Shown: positions 31,422 through 39,328 of the stretch, piece by piece
Layout: the number at the start of each line of letters is the position of its first letter
Numbering within the stretch: the stretch's first letter is position 1
Translations under genes and position numbers: made by a program
The notes under the pieces: model-generated
What the model was told of the DNA's origin: nothing
The model's input: the letters and a program-made list of their open reading frames with translations, nothing else
The model's database searches: none
Origin: Cytobacillus oceanisediminis
GTDB lineage: Bacteria; Bacillota; Bacilli; Bacillales; Cytobacillaceae
DNA: 64,000 nucleotides
Direction: 5' to 3'
Assembly (NCBI RefSeq): GCF_007830235.1
Contig: NZ_VLKI01000003.1
Span: 372,001-436,000 of the forward strand

Positions 31422-32423
31422 ATGACCAGGATTGATAATAAAGAAAGAATGCTAAAGCTTATGGAGATTCTTAGGGAACAGACAGATGAAGAAAATGAGT
31501 ATACCCTGGATGACATCGCTGAGTGCTTTAAAAAAGAATATGGTCCGGATGTAAGGCTGAATAAAAATTCTTTAAGAGATGATATTGAGCATCTCATCGA
31601 AGCGAAATTCGATATTACGGTCAATCAGGAAAAAGAAGGTATGCCAAAATATTATAGCCATCAATATCGCCTGTTTGAGCTCTACGAACTTCGGATGCTT
31701 ATTGATGCTGTTGCTTCTGCCAGATTCATAACAAAAGATGAAACGAAACAGCTGATCCGCAAAATTAAAAAGCTGACAAGCATGCATCATGCAAAAAAAC
31801 TGCACAATGAAATTTTGATTGATTCGTCTGTTAAAAGCGAGAGCAAAATGGTTCGCCTCGCTATCAACGACTTGCATGAAGCTATTTTCGAACGGAGAAT
31901 TGTAACCTTTCAATATGGAAGATACAATATCAACAAGGAATTTGTTTTAAGCCATGATGGCGGGGAATACAAAGTAAAGCCATTGGCGCTAACATGGGTA
32001 AACGATTTTTATTATTTAATAGCTTATTATTTTTCAAAAGAGGAAATTCGCCATTATCGGATTGACCGGCTTCGCAATGTGAGGATTACGGAGGAACAAT
32101 TCCCATATGAGCCTTTTGATGTTTCCAAATATGTTAGCTCAACCTTCCATATGTATGCAGGGTCGGAAGAGTGGATAAAGATCCGATTCCATAATGATCT
32201 GATTAATGTAATTATCGATAAATTTGGAAGAGATGCAGATATACGCAAGCTGAATGACGAACATTTCATCTTAACAGCCAAGGCAATTGTCAGTGAGGGT
32301 TTGGTAAAATGGCTGCTGAATTGGGGGAATCAGGCCAAAGTCCTTTCGCCGCCTTCTCTTGTTGATGAGGTAGTATATGAAATCCGCAATATGATGACAG
32401 TATACGAAAACACAGGAGATTGA
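31422..32423 (+). CDS. WYL-domain transcriptional regulator
   Basis: A 333-aa regulator with an N-terminal winged helix-turn-helix (about 5-75: YTLDDIAECFKK, LNKNSLRDDIEHLIE) and a WYL domain (about 145-225: RRIVTFQYG, VKPLALTWVNDFYYLIAY, HYRIDRLRNVRI), followed by the WCX extension. WYL proteins sense nucleic acid or nucleotide ligands and control DNA-damage or defence genes, but the target here is unknown. ATG 31422 follows AAGGGGTG; the upstream in-frame part crosses the preceding terminator. Its own terminator appears displaced by MITE copy F. Confidence 0.88.
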   Translation: MTRIDNKERMLKLMEILREQTDEENEYTLDDIAECFKKEYGPDVRLNKNSLRDDIEHLIEAKFDITVNQEKEGMPKYYSHQYRLFELYELRMLIDAVASARFITKDETKQLIRKIKKLTSMHHAKKLHNEILIDSSVKSESKMVRLAINDLHEAIFERRIVTFQYGRYNINKEFVLSHDGGEYKVKPLALTWVNDFYYLIAYYFSKEEIRHYRIDRLRNVRITEEQFPYEPFDVSKYVSSTFHMYAGSEEWIKIRFHNDLINVIIDKFGRDADIRKLNDEHFILTAKAIVSEGLVKWLLNWGNQAKVLSPPSLVDEVVYEIRNMMTVYENTGD

Positions 32424-32458
32424 TCCAGTTTTTTTGGAATTTTTAATATATTTATAGA

Positions 32459-32692
32459 GGCTGTCTCAAAAGGTTTTTGCACCCTGTTGATTGAGCGGAA
32501 GGGGCGAGATCCTCGAAAATGCATTCGCATTTCCTTCGTGCGGTGTAAATTCGGCGAAGCTTATTCAAAGTCCTGCGGGAGAAGCGAGTCAGCGGGAGAC
32601 CCCGCAGGTGCGAATGCACCGAGGAGGCTCCCGGACCGCCCGCGTTGGCTGAGTCCCTGGAGCGGAAATCAACAGGCCAATTTTATAGAGCT
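32459..32692 (+). mobile_element. MITE-like element, copy F
   Basis: Copy with a diverged left end (GGCTGTCTCAAAAGG) and right end (TTTTATAGAGCT), and well-kept inner blocks including GAAAATGCATTCGCATTTCC and GGAGGCTCCCGGACCGCCCG. It lies between the WYL gene and the strong terminator at 32702. Confidence 0.8.
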
Positions 32693-32701
32693 ATTTTCTT
32701 G

Positions 32702-32753
32702 GAAAAAAGAGGGTGCCCAAAAGCTTTATACTTTTGGGACACCCTCTTTTTAT
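32702..32753 (+). terminator. Strong terminator between two MITEs
   Basis: GAGGGTGCCCAAAAG pairs with CTTTTGGGACACCCTC (one bulge), followed by T5ATTT. No gene lies directly before it, so it is probably the WYL gene's terminator pushed away by copy F. Its T-tract is the target duplication of copy G. Confidence 0.85.
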
Positions 32754-32755
32754 TT

Positions 32756-32996
32756 GGCTATGTAAAAGCTCATTGTTGGTTTTAGCACATGTTGATTGGA
32801 GCGGAAGGCGCGAGACTCCTTGAAAATTCATTCACATTTCCTTCTTGCGGTGTTTATTCGAGGAAGCTCTTCCAAAGTCCTGCGGGAAAAGCGTGTCAAA
32901 GGGAGACCCCGCAGAAGCAAGTAGCAGAGGAGCGTCGGACCGCCCGCGGTTCGCTGAGCTTCTTGAGCGAAATCAACAGGCAAGTATAGCAGAGCT
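32756..32996 (+). mobile_element. MITE-like element, copy G
   Basis: A 241-bp copy (GGCTATGTAAAAGC to GTATAGCAGAGCT) flanked by the exact 8-bp TTTTATTT at 32748-32755 and 32997-33004. The left duplication is the T-tract of the terminator at 32702-32753. Confidence 0.87.
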
Positions 32997-33085
32997 TTTT
33001 ATTTAATAAATTTTATTTTCCAGTGAACGATTTCTTAAGCTTCACGTCATATAGATGACAAAAGCAAACGAGGGAGGAAATTAAA

Positions 33086-33286
33086 ATGGAAATACTAGAA
33101 GGGATTAACTGGGCAATTCTTGCTCCGATTGTCATTATTCAGCTTATTTTAATGGTTGTTGCCATTTTTGATTTAGTAAGAATAGAAAAAACTGATGGAC
33201 CAAAATGGGTATGGGCTTTAGTCATTCTGTTTATTAATCTGCTTGGACCAATTATGTATTTCATCTTTGGAAGGAGAAGTTACTGA
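33086..33286 (+). CDS. YxlE-like small membrane protein
   Basis: A 66-aa protein with two hydrophobic helices (about 10-30 and 42-60) and the PLD-nuclease N-terminal-type pattern IFDLVRIEKTDGPKWVWALVILFINLLGPIMYFIFGR. It resembles YxlE of the B. subtilis sigY-yxlCDEFG operon, and the next two genes resemble yxlF and yxlG. Its stop overlaps the ABC ATPase start by one base (TGATG). GGGAGG precedes the ATG. Confidence 0.82.
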   Translation: MEILEGINWAILAPIVIIQLILMVVAIFDLVRIEKTDGPKWVWALVILFINLLGPIMYFIFGRRSY

Positions 33287-34191
33287 TGCCTGTCGTAAGT
33301 ATTAATGGATTAAAGAAAAGGTTCCAGGACCAGGAAGTGATTAAGGGGCTGGACTTCCAATTAACAGAAGGTAAGTGCGTAGCACTTCTTGGTGCTAACG
33401 GAGCTGGGAAGACAACGACTTTGAAAATGCTCTCGGGCCTTATGAAGCCTGATTCCGGAACGATTGTTTTTGAGGGAGCAGAAAAAGGGGATTTTCGAAG
33501 TTTAATAGGCTATCTTCCCCAGTATCCTGTTTTTTATGACTGGATGACAGGCAGGGAATTTCTTGAATATACAGGTAAGCTTGCGGGGCTTTCCAATAAA
33601 GAAGCTAAAGGAAGAGCGCAGGAGCTTCTTGAGCTTGTCGGTATCGCTGATGCAAAAAATCGTCGTATCGGAAAGTATTCAGGAGGCATGAAGCAGCGGC
33701 TGGGTATTGCACAGGCCATTATCCACCGTCCAAAACTAGTAATGCTTGATGAACCTGTTTCTGCACTTGATCCATTTGGGCGCAGGGAAGTGCTTGAGCT
33801 TATGGAAAAGCTGAAAAAAGAAACAACCATTCTGTTCTCAACCCATATATTGAATGATGCGGAAGAGGTTTGTGATGAAATTTTATTTCTCCATAATGGT
33901 AAATTGGTTGAAGCAGGGACCATGTCTCAACTGAAAGATAAACATCAGCAGGCCAAAATTGACTTGGTTTTTAAAGAAAACACTTCTCGATATTCCGAAG
34001 AATTATCCGTTCTTTATCCAGTTACCTCTATAAAAATTAATGGTGAAAAAGCCAGCTTGTTCGTTGAGGATGTAGAAGGGGCAAAAAAGTTATTCTTAAC
34101 AGAGATTACCAGCCGAAACTTGCCTTTAATTAAGTTTGAGATTAGCAGAACAAGTCTTGAAGATGTATTTATGAAGGTGGTGCAAAAATGA
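33286..34191 (+). CDS. ABC transporter ATP-binding protein (YxlF-like)
   Basis: A 301-aa ATPase of the ABC-2 exporter type. Walker A is LLGANGAGKTTTLKML (about 34-49), the signature YSGGMKQRLGIAQAI (about 127-141), Walker B LVMLDEPVSALDP, and the H-loop STHIL. The C-terminal about 80 residues are the usual DUF4162-like extension. It pairs with the permease downstream (ATGA overlap) and the small YxlE-like protein upstream, so the three form one exporter unit, substrate unknown. Confidence 0.93.
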   Translation: MPVVSINGLKKRFQDQEVIKGLDFQLTEGKCVALLGANGAGKTTTLKMLSGLMKPDSGTIVFEGAEKGDFRSLIGYLPQYPVFYDWMTGREFLEYTGKLAGLSNKEAKGRAQELLELVGIADAKNRRIGKYSGGMKQRLGIAQAIIHRPKLVMLDEPVSALDPFGRREVLELMEKLKKETTILFSTHILNDAEEVCDEILFLHNGKLVEAGTMSQLKDKHQQAKIDLVFKENTSRYSEELSVLYPVTSIKINGEKASLFVEDVEGAKKLFLTEITSRNLPLIKFEISRTSLEDVFMKVVQK

Positions 34192-34964
34192 AGCAATGGC
34201 TGACACTATATAAGAAAGAGCTTCTCGAAATGGTCCGGAATTATAAATGGATTTGGGTTCCTCTTACTTTTATTTTAATTGCTGTAAAAGAGCCGATGAC
34301 ATTATATTATATGCCGCAGATTATTGATTCGCTGGGCGGGCTGCCGGAGGGGGCTGTTATAGAACTCCCTGTTCCGTCTGCGGGTGAAGCCCTCGCGGCA
34401 AGCCTTAGCCAGTATAATACACTCGGTGTACTAATTATTGTTTTAATTACTATGGGGGTAATAGCCGGAGAAAGGAAAAGCGGTGTAGCAGGAATTATAT
34501 TAGTTAAGCCGGTATCTTATGCCCGTTTTGTAACAGCAAAGTGGGCTGGTGTTATGCTGCTCATATGGTTCTCCTATTTTTGTGGGTATTTTCTATCCTG
34601 GTATTATGTAGGAATCCTGTTTGAGTTTATTTCTTTCACCGATTTTATACAATCCTTTTTTGTTTATGGAATTTGGCTGACATTTGTTTTAACGATTACA
34701 ATTTTTTTCAATAGCTTTTTACAATCGCCTGGTGCTGTTGGTTTTATCACTATGGGCATCACAATCCTATTAAGCCTGGTAAGCAGCTCCCTATCACATT
34801 TGCTTGATTGGAGTCCTGCTTTGCTCTCTGTTTATACAAATACTCTTATAATGGGCAACGGTTTCCCGGAAGAATTGATGCCGACCATTCTTATCTCCTT
34901 ATTCATGATCATTCTGTCCCTTTTTGCATCTATAGCAATCTTCCGAAAAAGAGAACTTGCCTGA
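34188..34964 (+). CDS. ABC-2 type permease (YxlG-like)
   Basis: A 258-aa membrane protein with six hydrophobic segments, starting KQWLTLYKKELLEMVRNYKWIWVP, typical of ABC-2 permeases. A conserved GERKSGVAGIILVKPVSYARFVTAKW segment lies at the second cytoplasmic turn. It overlaps the ATPase stop (ATGA). Together with the preceding two genes it forms a yxlEFG-like unit, but no sigY or yxlC/D lies nearby, so regulation must differ from B. subtilis. Confidence 0.9.
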   Translation: MKQWLTLYKKELLEMVRNYKWIWVPLTFILIAVKEPMTLYYMPQIIDSLGGLPEGAVIELPVPSAGEALAASLSQYNTLGVLIIVLITMGVIAGERKSGVAGIILVKPVSYARFVTAKWAGVMLLIWFSYFCGYFLSWYYVGILFEFISFTDFIQSFFVYGIWLTFVLTITIFFNSFLQSPGAVGFITMGITILLSLVSSSLSHLLDWSPALLSVYTNTLIMGNGFPEELMPTILISLFMIILSLFASIAIFRKRELA

Positions 34965-34977
34965 GGCAAGTTCTCTT
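34950..34977 (+). terminator. Hairpin at end of yxlG-like gene
   Basis: AGAGAACTTGCC/GGCAAGTTCTCT is a perfect 12-bp stem whose 3-nt loop is the stop codon TGA. Only a weak T-tract follows, so termination may be partial. Confidence 0.7.
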
Positions 34978-35053
34978 CTATTGGGCATATTTGTATATTG
35001 GGGTTAATTATTTTGATAGTATAGTTTTATAAAAAATGAAAGGAAGATTACCA

Positions 35054-35899
35054 TTGATCAGTGAAACAGGCCTGGTTCTTGAAGGGGGAGGAATGCGGGC
35101 GGTCTATACAGCCGGAGTCCTCGAATATTTCCTGGAGCAGGAGCTCTTTTTTTCATATGTCATAGGCGTTTCTGCAGGTGCGTGCAATGCCGCTTCTTAC
35201 TTATCCAAGCAAAAAGGCCGAAATAAAATTGTGAATGTTGATTATGTGACAGATCCGCGCTATATTTCATGGCGAAACTACTTTAAGTCCCGTCAGTTTT
35301 TCGGCATGGATTTTATTTTTGATGAAATCCCCAATAAGCTCGTTCCCTATCACTATGATGAGTTTTATAAAAACCAGTCTGAGTTTGTGATTGGAACGAC
35401 GGACTGCCATACGGGTGAACCGGTATATTTTAGGAAAGAAGACTATGGAAAAGACTTGGTGAAAATTTTAAAAGCATCCAGTTCTTTGCCTTTTATTGCA
35501 CCGGAAGTAAACTTTCAAAGCCGTATTCTGCTGGATGGAGGAATCAGCGATCCAATCCCAATCAAGAAAGCCCAGCAAGATGGATTCAAAAAAAATATAG
35601 TCATTTTAACCAGAAACAGGGGATATTTAAAAAAACCATCAAAGTTTGAGTTCCTTGTTAAAAGAAAGTATCCGGATTATACAGGGCTTCAGAAAGCTTT
35701 ATCAGCCCGTTATCAAATTTATAACGAAACACTTCGTTATCTTGAACAGGAAGAAAAGAAGGGAACCGTCCTTGTCATCCAGCCACAGGAACCCTTAGCA
35801 GTTGGGCGAATGGAACGGGATCCCCGGAAATTAGAAAAGCTTTATCTGAAAGGTTATGAGGATGCCAGAAGATCCTTTGAAAAAATTAAGCAATTTTAA
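35054..35899 (+). CDS. Patatin-like phospholipase
   Basis: A 281-aa serine lipid hydrolase fold. The oxyanion loop GLVLEGGGMRAVYTAGVL is at the N-terminus, the nucleophile elbow is GVSAG, and the catalytic Asp lies in LLDGGISDPIP (Ser/Asp dyad). It probably releases fatty acids from lipids or acyl esters in the cytoplasm. TTG 35054 is preferred because AAAGGAAG precedes it; ATG 35036 has no ribosome site. It stands alone between the ABC unit and the protease gene. Confidence 0.9.
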   Translation: MISETGLVLEGGGMRAVYTAGVLEYFLEQELFFSYVIGVSAGACNAASYLSKQKGRNKIVNVDYVTDPRYISWRNYFKSRQFFGMDFIFDEIPNKLVPYHYDEFYKNQSEFVIGTTDCHTGEPVYFRKEDYGKDLVKILKASSSLPFIAPEVNFQSRILLDGGISDPIPIKKAQQDGFKKNIVILTRNRGYLKKPSKFEFLVKRKYPDYTGLQKALSARYQIYNETLRYLEQEEKKGTVLVIQPQEPLAVGRMERDPRKLEKLYLKGYEDARRSFEKIKQF

Positions 35900-35932
35900 A
35901 AGACCGCATCCACTGAGCTGCGGTCTTTTAAT
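35898..35932 (+). terminator. Terminator after patatin gene
   Basis: AAAAGACCGCA pairs with TGCGGTCTTTT around a 10-nt loop. Confidence 0.9.
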
Positions 35933-36177
35933 TATTTAATAGCAGGAAGATAGAAGGATATTTTCGACAAAAGTGAAATGTTTTTTTCTGCTGGGTGGCT
36001 GTTGGAAATAGGTTATAGTATCCGTGAATTTTTAATATATGGTATAAAGTGGAAGATATCTATGTTTTTAGTAGTGGAAAGATGAAGAGTTAAGAAGGTT
36101 CGTGTCGAAATACGAAGATTGCTAGAGGGATAATATTGAATATAATGAAAATTAGGAATTATAAGGGGGTCTAAATA

Positions 36178-37518
36178 ATGAATATGAAAAAGAGTGTCTT
36201 TGCAGGCGCATTAAGTTTGGCTTTGTGCGCATCGACTGTGTTTGCTGGTGCAGCCAGCATTGGACAAGCACAATCTATTGAGAAGAAATATCTGGTGGTC
36301 TTCAAGGATGAATCAAAGCTTCCAGCAGGCTATACAGATTTAATGAAGAAGGCTGGCGGTCAAGTAGAAAATAAGCTTGATAAACTAGGAGCTGTTGAAG
36401 TTACATCCAGCAATCCTAACTTCCTGAATGAAGTAAAAAAGTCTTCACTGGTTTCAGCTGCTGGAACTGAAAATGTTATTTATCCGGAAACACCAGCAGT
36501 AGAAGCAGACCTACCATTGGAAAGCGCTGATTTATATAACGACCTTCAATGGGATATCAAACAGGTCACAAACAATGGTAAGTCATGGGAACTTCCAGGT
36601 GGAACCGGAAAAACTGCTTCTGGCAAAGATATCGTAGTGGGTGTTATCGATACTGGAATTGACTATACCCATCCTGATTTAAAAGATAACTATGCATACG
36701 GTAAGTCATTTGTTCCTGGCTATCCTGATGCAATGGATGAAAATAGCCATGGTACGCACGTAGCCGGTTCAATTGCAGCGAAAGGCAGAACAATGGGTGT
36801 CGGCCCTGACTTAAAAGTAGCGGCTTACCGTGTATTCGGCCCTACTGGCGGCGCAGCCACTTCCCATATTGCAGAAGCATTAATAACAGCTGCAGATGAT
36901 AATGTCGATGTTGTGAACATGTCTCTTGGCGGCTATGACTGGTTCCAAAACCCGGATTATGCTACAAGTGAAACAGTTGCAGATGTGCAAATGTTCAACA
37001 GAGCCATCAAATATGCCATTCAAAAAGGTGTAACGGTAGTTGGTTCTGCAGGAAACAATGCTGTTGATTTAAAGAGCCCAGGACAGCTTTCCGGGACTGA
37101 TACTGGTGCAACACATAGGAGCCCCAGCAGCCAGTTGATGATCAGAGTGTCTGCGGGAGGAGCTTTAAAGAACCTTGCTTTCTATTCCAACTACGGTGTG
37201 GGTAAAATTGATGTAATGGCACCGGGCGGAGACTTGGGGCCGAACTATGATCCTGCGACTGGAGCTGGCAGGGACAATACTTATCTTGCGTATTCTACTA
37301 TCCCAGGCGGAAAATATGGCTATAAAGGCGGTACGTCAATGGCTGCTCCTAAAGTTGCTGCTGTAGCTGGTGTAATTATTGCCAAGCATGGCAAAGACCA
37401 AATCACACCTGCCCAAGTTAAACAAATCATTCAGTCTTCTTCTGAAGACATCTTCGAGCCGGGCTATGATGCCAAATCAGGCCATGGTTTAATTAACGCA
37501 GTCAATGCTTTAAAATAA
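36178..37518 (+). CDS. Secreted S8 subtilisin-like protease
   Basis: A 446-aa secreted serine protease. It has a signal peptide (about 1-30), an inhibitor_I9-type propeptide (about 36-110; KKYLVVFKDESKLP) and a mature catalytic domain. The catalytic triad is Asp158 (VIDTGID), His191 (NSHGTHVAG) and Ser387 (GGTSMAAPKVA), with the oxyanion Asn in GNNAV. The segment between His and Ser carries an extra loop of about 25 residues. AGGGGG precedes the start; ATG 36178 and ATG 36184 are both possible. It has its own terminator and no immunity or chaperone gene. Confidence 0.95.
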   Translation: MNMKKSVFAGALSLALCASTVFAGAASIGQAQSIEKKYLVVFKDESKLPAGYTDLMKKAGGQVENKLDKLGAVEVTSSNPNFLNEVKKSSLVSAAGTENVIYPETPAVEADLPLESADLYNDLQWDIKQVTNNGKSWELPGGTGKTASGKDIVVGVIDTGIDYTHPDLKDNYAYGKSFVPGYPDAMDENSHGTHVAGSIAAKGRTMGVGPDLKVAAYRVFGPTGGAATSHIAEALITAADDNVDVVNMSLGGYDWFQNPDYATSETVADVQMFNRAIKYAIQKGVTVVGSAGNNAVDLKSPGQLSGTDTGATHRSPSSQLMIRVSAGGALKNLAFYSNYGVGKIDVMAPGGDLGPNYDPATGAGRDNTYLAYSTIPGGKYGYKGGTSMAAPKVAAVAGVIIAKHGKDQITPAQVKQIIQSSSEDIFEPGYDAKSGHGLINAVNALK

Positions 37519-37531
37519 TAGTTTAGAAAAG

Positions 37532-37558
37532 AGCTGGCGGAATTTCCGTCAGCTTTTT
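37532..37558 (+). terminator. Terminator after S8 protease gene
   Basis: AGCTGGCGG pairs with CCGTCAGCT (one G-U) around a 5-nt loop, then T5. Confidence 0.88.
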
Positions 37559-37590
37559 ATTATGGAATACAACATAGAAGGAGAAATTGT

Positions 37591-37711
37591 GAACTTTGCG
37601 AATAAACAATGAAACTTTCGAAAAAATAGTAAAAATTACGAACAAACTCTCAAAATCCCCGAATAAAACTTCAAATTTTGCGAATGAATTTCAATTTTTG
37701 ACGAATAAGTC
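37591..37711 (+). repeat. Periodic CGAAtaaa array, 20-21-bp steps
   Basis: Six CGAA-type motifs start at 37599, 37619, 37639, 37660, 37681 and 37702, with steps of 20, 20, 21, 21 and 21 bp. Around them the sequence is A/T-rich with a weak consensus (TTT-nCGAATAAA). It occupies the 230-bp gap before the membrane protein gene; no frame across it is convincing. Confidence 0.65.
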
Positions 37712-37819
37712 ATCAAACATTGCAAAACATTTTCCTGCAAAAAATCCTTCCAAAATTCATTTTTGCGAGATTTTATTAATAGAATAAAGAAGAATCATAT
37801 AAAGCAGGAGGACAAAACG

Positions 37820-38608
37820 ATGAATATCCAGCAATATTACCGAAACACGGCTGACATTTCACTAAATAGCAGCCTTGCAGCACTTGTTCCTCCTTCGTTT
37901 TTGTTAATATATGCAATAATTGCCGCTCCCCGGATCAATTTGTTTCTGTTCGTAATTCCCTTTGTCATTTATAGTTTTTTCTGCTATCAAATTTATTTGC
38001 TGAATAAGCAAAGGGCAGATGAGACAGTGGAAAGGAGTTTATCCAATAGTAGCCCATATGCGCGGCCCTTGCTTTCGCAATCTAATGCCCTGATTGCCTT
38101 TATGCCGGCGCCTTCTCTTAGAATGATCATTTTTGACTCGGAAGGAAGGCGAAGAGGAGAAATCAGGGATATGCATATGTGGAAACTACGATGGTTCTTG
38201 CCCTATTCCTTCGATCGTTTTTTTCCTAAAAAGCTGGGCATTTTTAATGAGGCTGACGATCTTGAGGCCATAATCATTTTCAAGAAAACTAGAATAGAAA
38301 TTTTAGATGGCAAAGGTTCAGTAAAGGAATTGATATTTTTCAAAAAAGAAGGACCAAATCTAATATATAAACATAACAATGAGAGATACTATATTCCTAA
38401 AACCTTCTTCTATACTGACTTGCAAGTTTATAAAGGGGACTTCAATAGAATTGCTCGCTTTCGCAAAGGCTGGATGCCGCTCGACTGGGGGCAGCGTTTT
38501 AAGGATCCTAACACACCAGTGCTTTCCTTTGAAGCCGGAGTGGCTGCAGAAGAAAAAGTCAGGATATACGCTATTTTTGCTTGTATTTTTCATTACCGGA
38601 ATCATTAA
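37820..38608 (+). CDS. Membrane protein, apparently frameshifted near C-terminus
   Basis: A 262-aa protein starting MNIQQYYRNTADISLNSS behind AGGAGG. Two hydrophobic segments lie near residues 20-38 and 42-62, followed by a soluble domain (about 80-245). The frame ends abruptly after AAEEKVRIYAIFACIFHYRNH. Removing one A from the A5 run at 38553-38557 instead continues as AEEKSGYTLFLLVFFITGIIKR and on to a stop at 38681, adding a good third membrane helix. The longer frame is probably the ancestral one. Family not recognised; a 20-21-bp periodic array lies upstream. Confidence 0.7.
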   Translation: MNIQQYYRNTADISLNSSLAALVPPSFLLIYAIIAAPRINLFLFVIPFVIYSFFCYQIYLLNKQRADETVERSLSNSSPYARPLLSQSNALIAFMPAPSLRMIIFDSEGRRRGEIRDMHMWKLRWFLPYSFDRFFPKKLGIFNEADDLEAIIIFKKTRIEILDGKGSVKELIFFKKEGPNLIYKHNNERYYIPKTFFYTDLQVYKGDFNRIARFRKGWMPLDWGQRFKDPNTPVLSFEAGVAAEEKVRIYAIFACIFHYRNH

Positions 38609-38706
38609 AAGGCAAAGTGCAGAAAGATGGATTCCCTATTCCCCGTATAGTATGATAGATTTAGCCAATGTACGGGAATAACAGTAATTGATATAGAGGT
38701 GTCCAA

Positions 38707-39282
38707 ATGAAAAAGTTTTTGCTGGGAGCGGCAGTTATTGTCCTTTTGCTGTTTATTGTTGATAAAACAATTCTTAAGGATAAAGGGGTAGTAGAACAAG
38801 CTGAACAAATGCAAAAGTATGAAAAAATAGAAAATCCTGAAGATCTGCCTGTTGGGCTGGAAAAAGGAAATCTTGCTCCGGATTTTGAGCTGACAGATAT
38901 GGATGGGAACCCTGTAAAGCTAAGTGATTTAAGAGGCAAGGCGGTCCTTTTGAACTTCTGGGCGAGCTGGTGCCCGCCATGCCGGGCGGAAATGCCGCAT
39001 ATGGAAAAGCTCTATAATAAATATAAAAATGAAAATTTTGATATTGTTGCAGTTAATCTTACGAATACGGAGAAAAGCAGCGGGGATGCCGAGAAGTTTG
39101 TTGAAGAACTTGGCCTTACTTTTACCATACCAATGGATGAAAAAGGGGTTGTTGGTGCTGATTATGAAGTGCTTGCTTATCCTACAAGCTACTTTATTGA
39201 TTCGGACGGTGTCATTAGAGCAAAAGTTCTTGGAGCATTGAATGAAGAATATATGGAGAAGGAAATCACGAAACTTCCATAA
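38707..39282 (+). CDS. Membrane-anchored thiol-disulfide oxidoreductase (ResA/YneN-like)
   Basis: A 191-aa thioredoxin-fold protein with an N-terminal anchor helix (about 5-22). The redox site is NFWASWCPPCRAEMPHMEKLY (CPPC, about residues 89-92), preceded by APDFELTDMDG. The cis-Pro follows in LAYPTSYFID. It should reduce or exchange disulfides of exported proteins, as in cytochrome c maturation or spore synthesis. The CPPC motif resembles YneN rather than ResA (CEPC). AGAGGTG precedes the ATG. Confidence 0.92.
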   Translation: MKKFLLGAAVIVLLLFIVDKTILKDKGVVEQAEQMQKYEKIENPEDLPVGLEKGNLAPDFELTDMDGNPVKLSDLRGKAVLLNFWASWCPPCRAEMPHMEKLYNKYKNENFDIVAVNLTNTEKSSGDAEKFVEELGLTFTIPMDEKGVVGADYEVLAYPTSYFIDSDGVIRAKVLGALNEEYMEKEITKLP

Positions 39283-39289
39283 ACTATTG

Positions 39290-39328
39290 GAAAAGCCGGA
39301 GAGCTGTGAACAGCTTTCCGGCTTTTTA
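39290..39328. terminator. Bidirectional terminator
   Basis: AAAAGCCGGA with TCCGGCTTTT outside and AGCTGT/ACAGCT inside form a long hairpin between two convergent genes; it overlaps the EcsC stop. Confidence 0.85.

Noticed and set aside
37591-37711. CRISPR array
   Set aside because: Units are only 20-21 bp, repeat parts are under 10 bp and diverged, and no cas gene is near.
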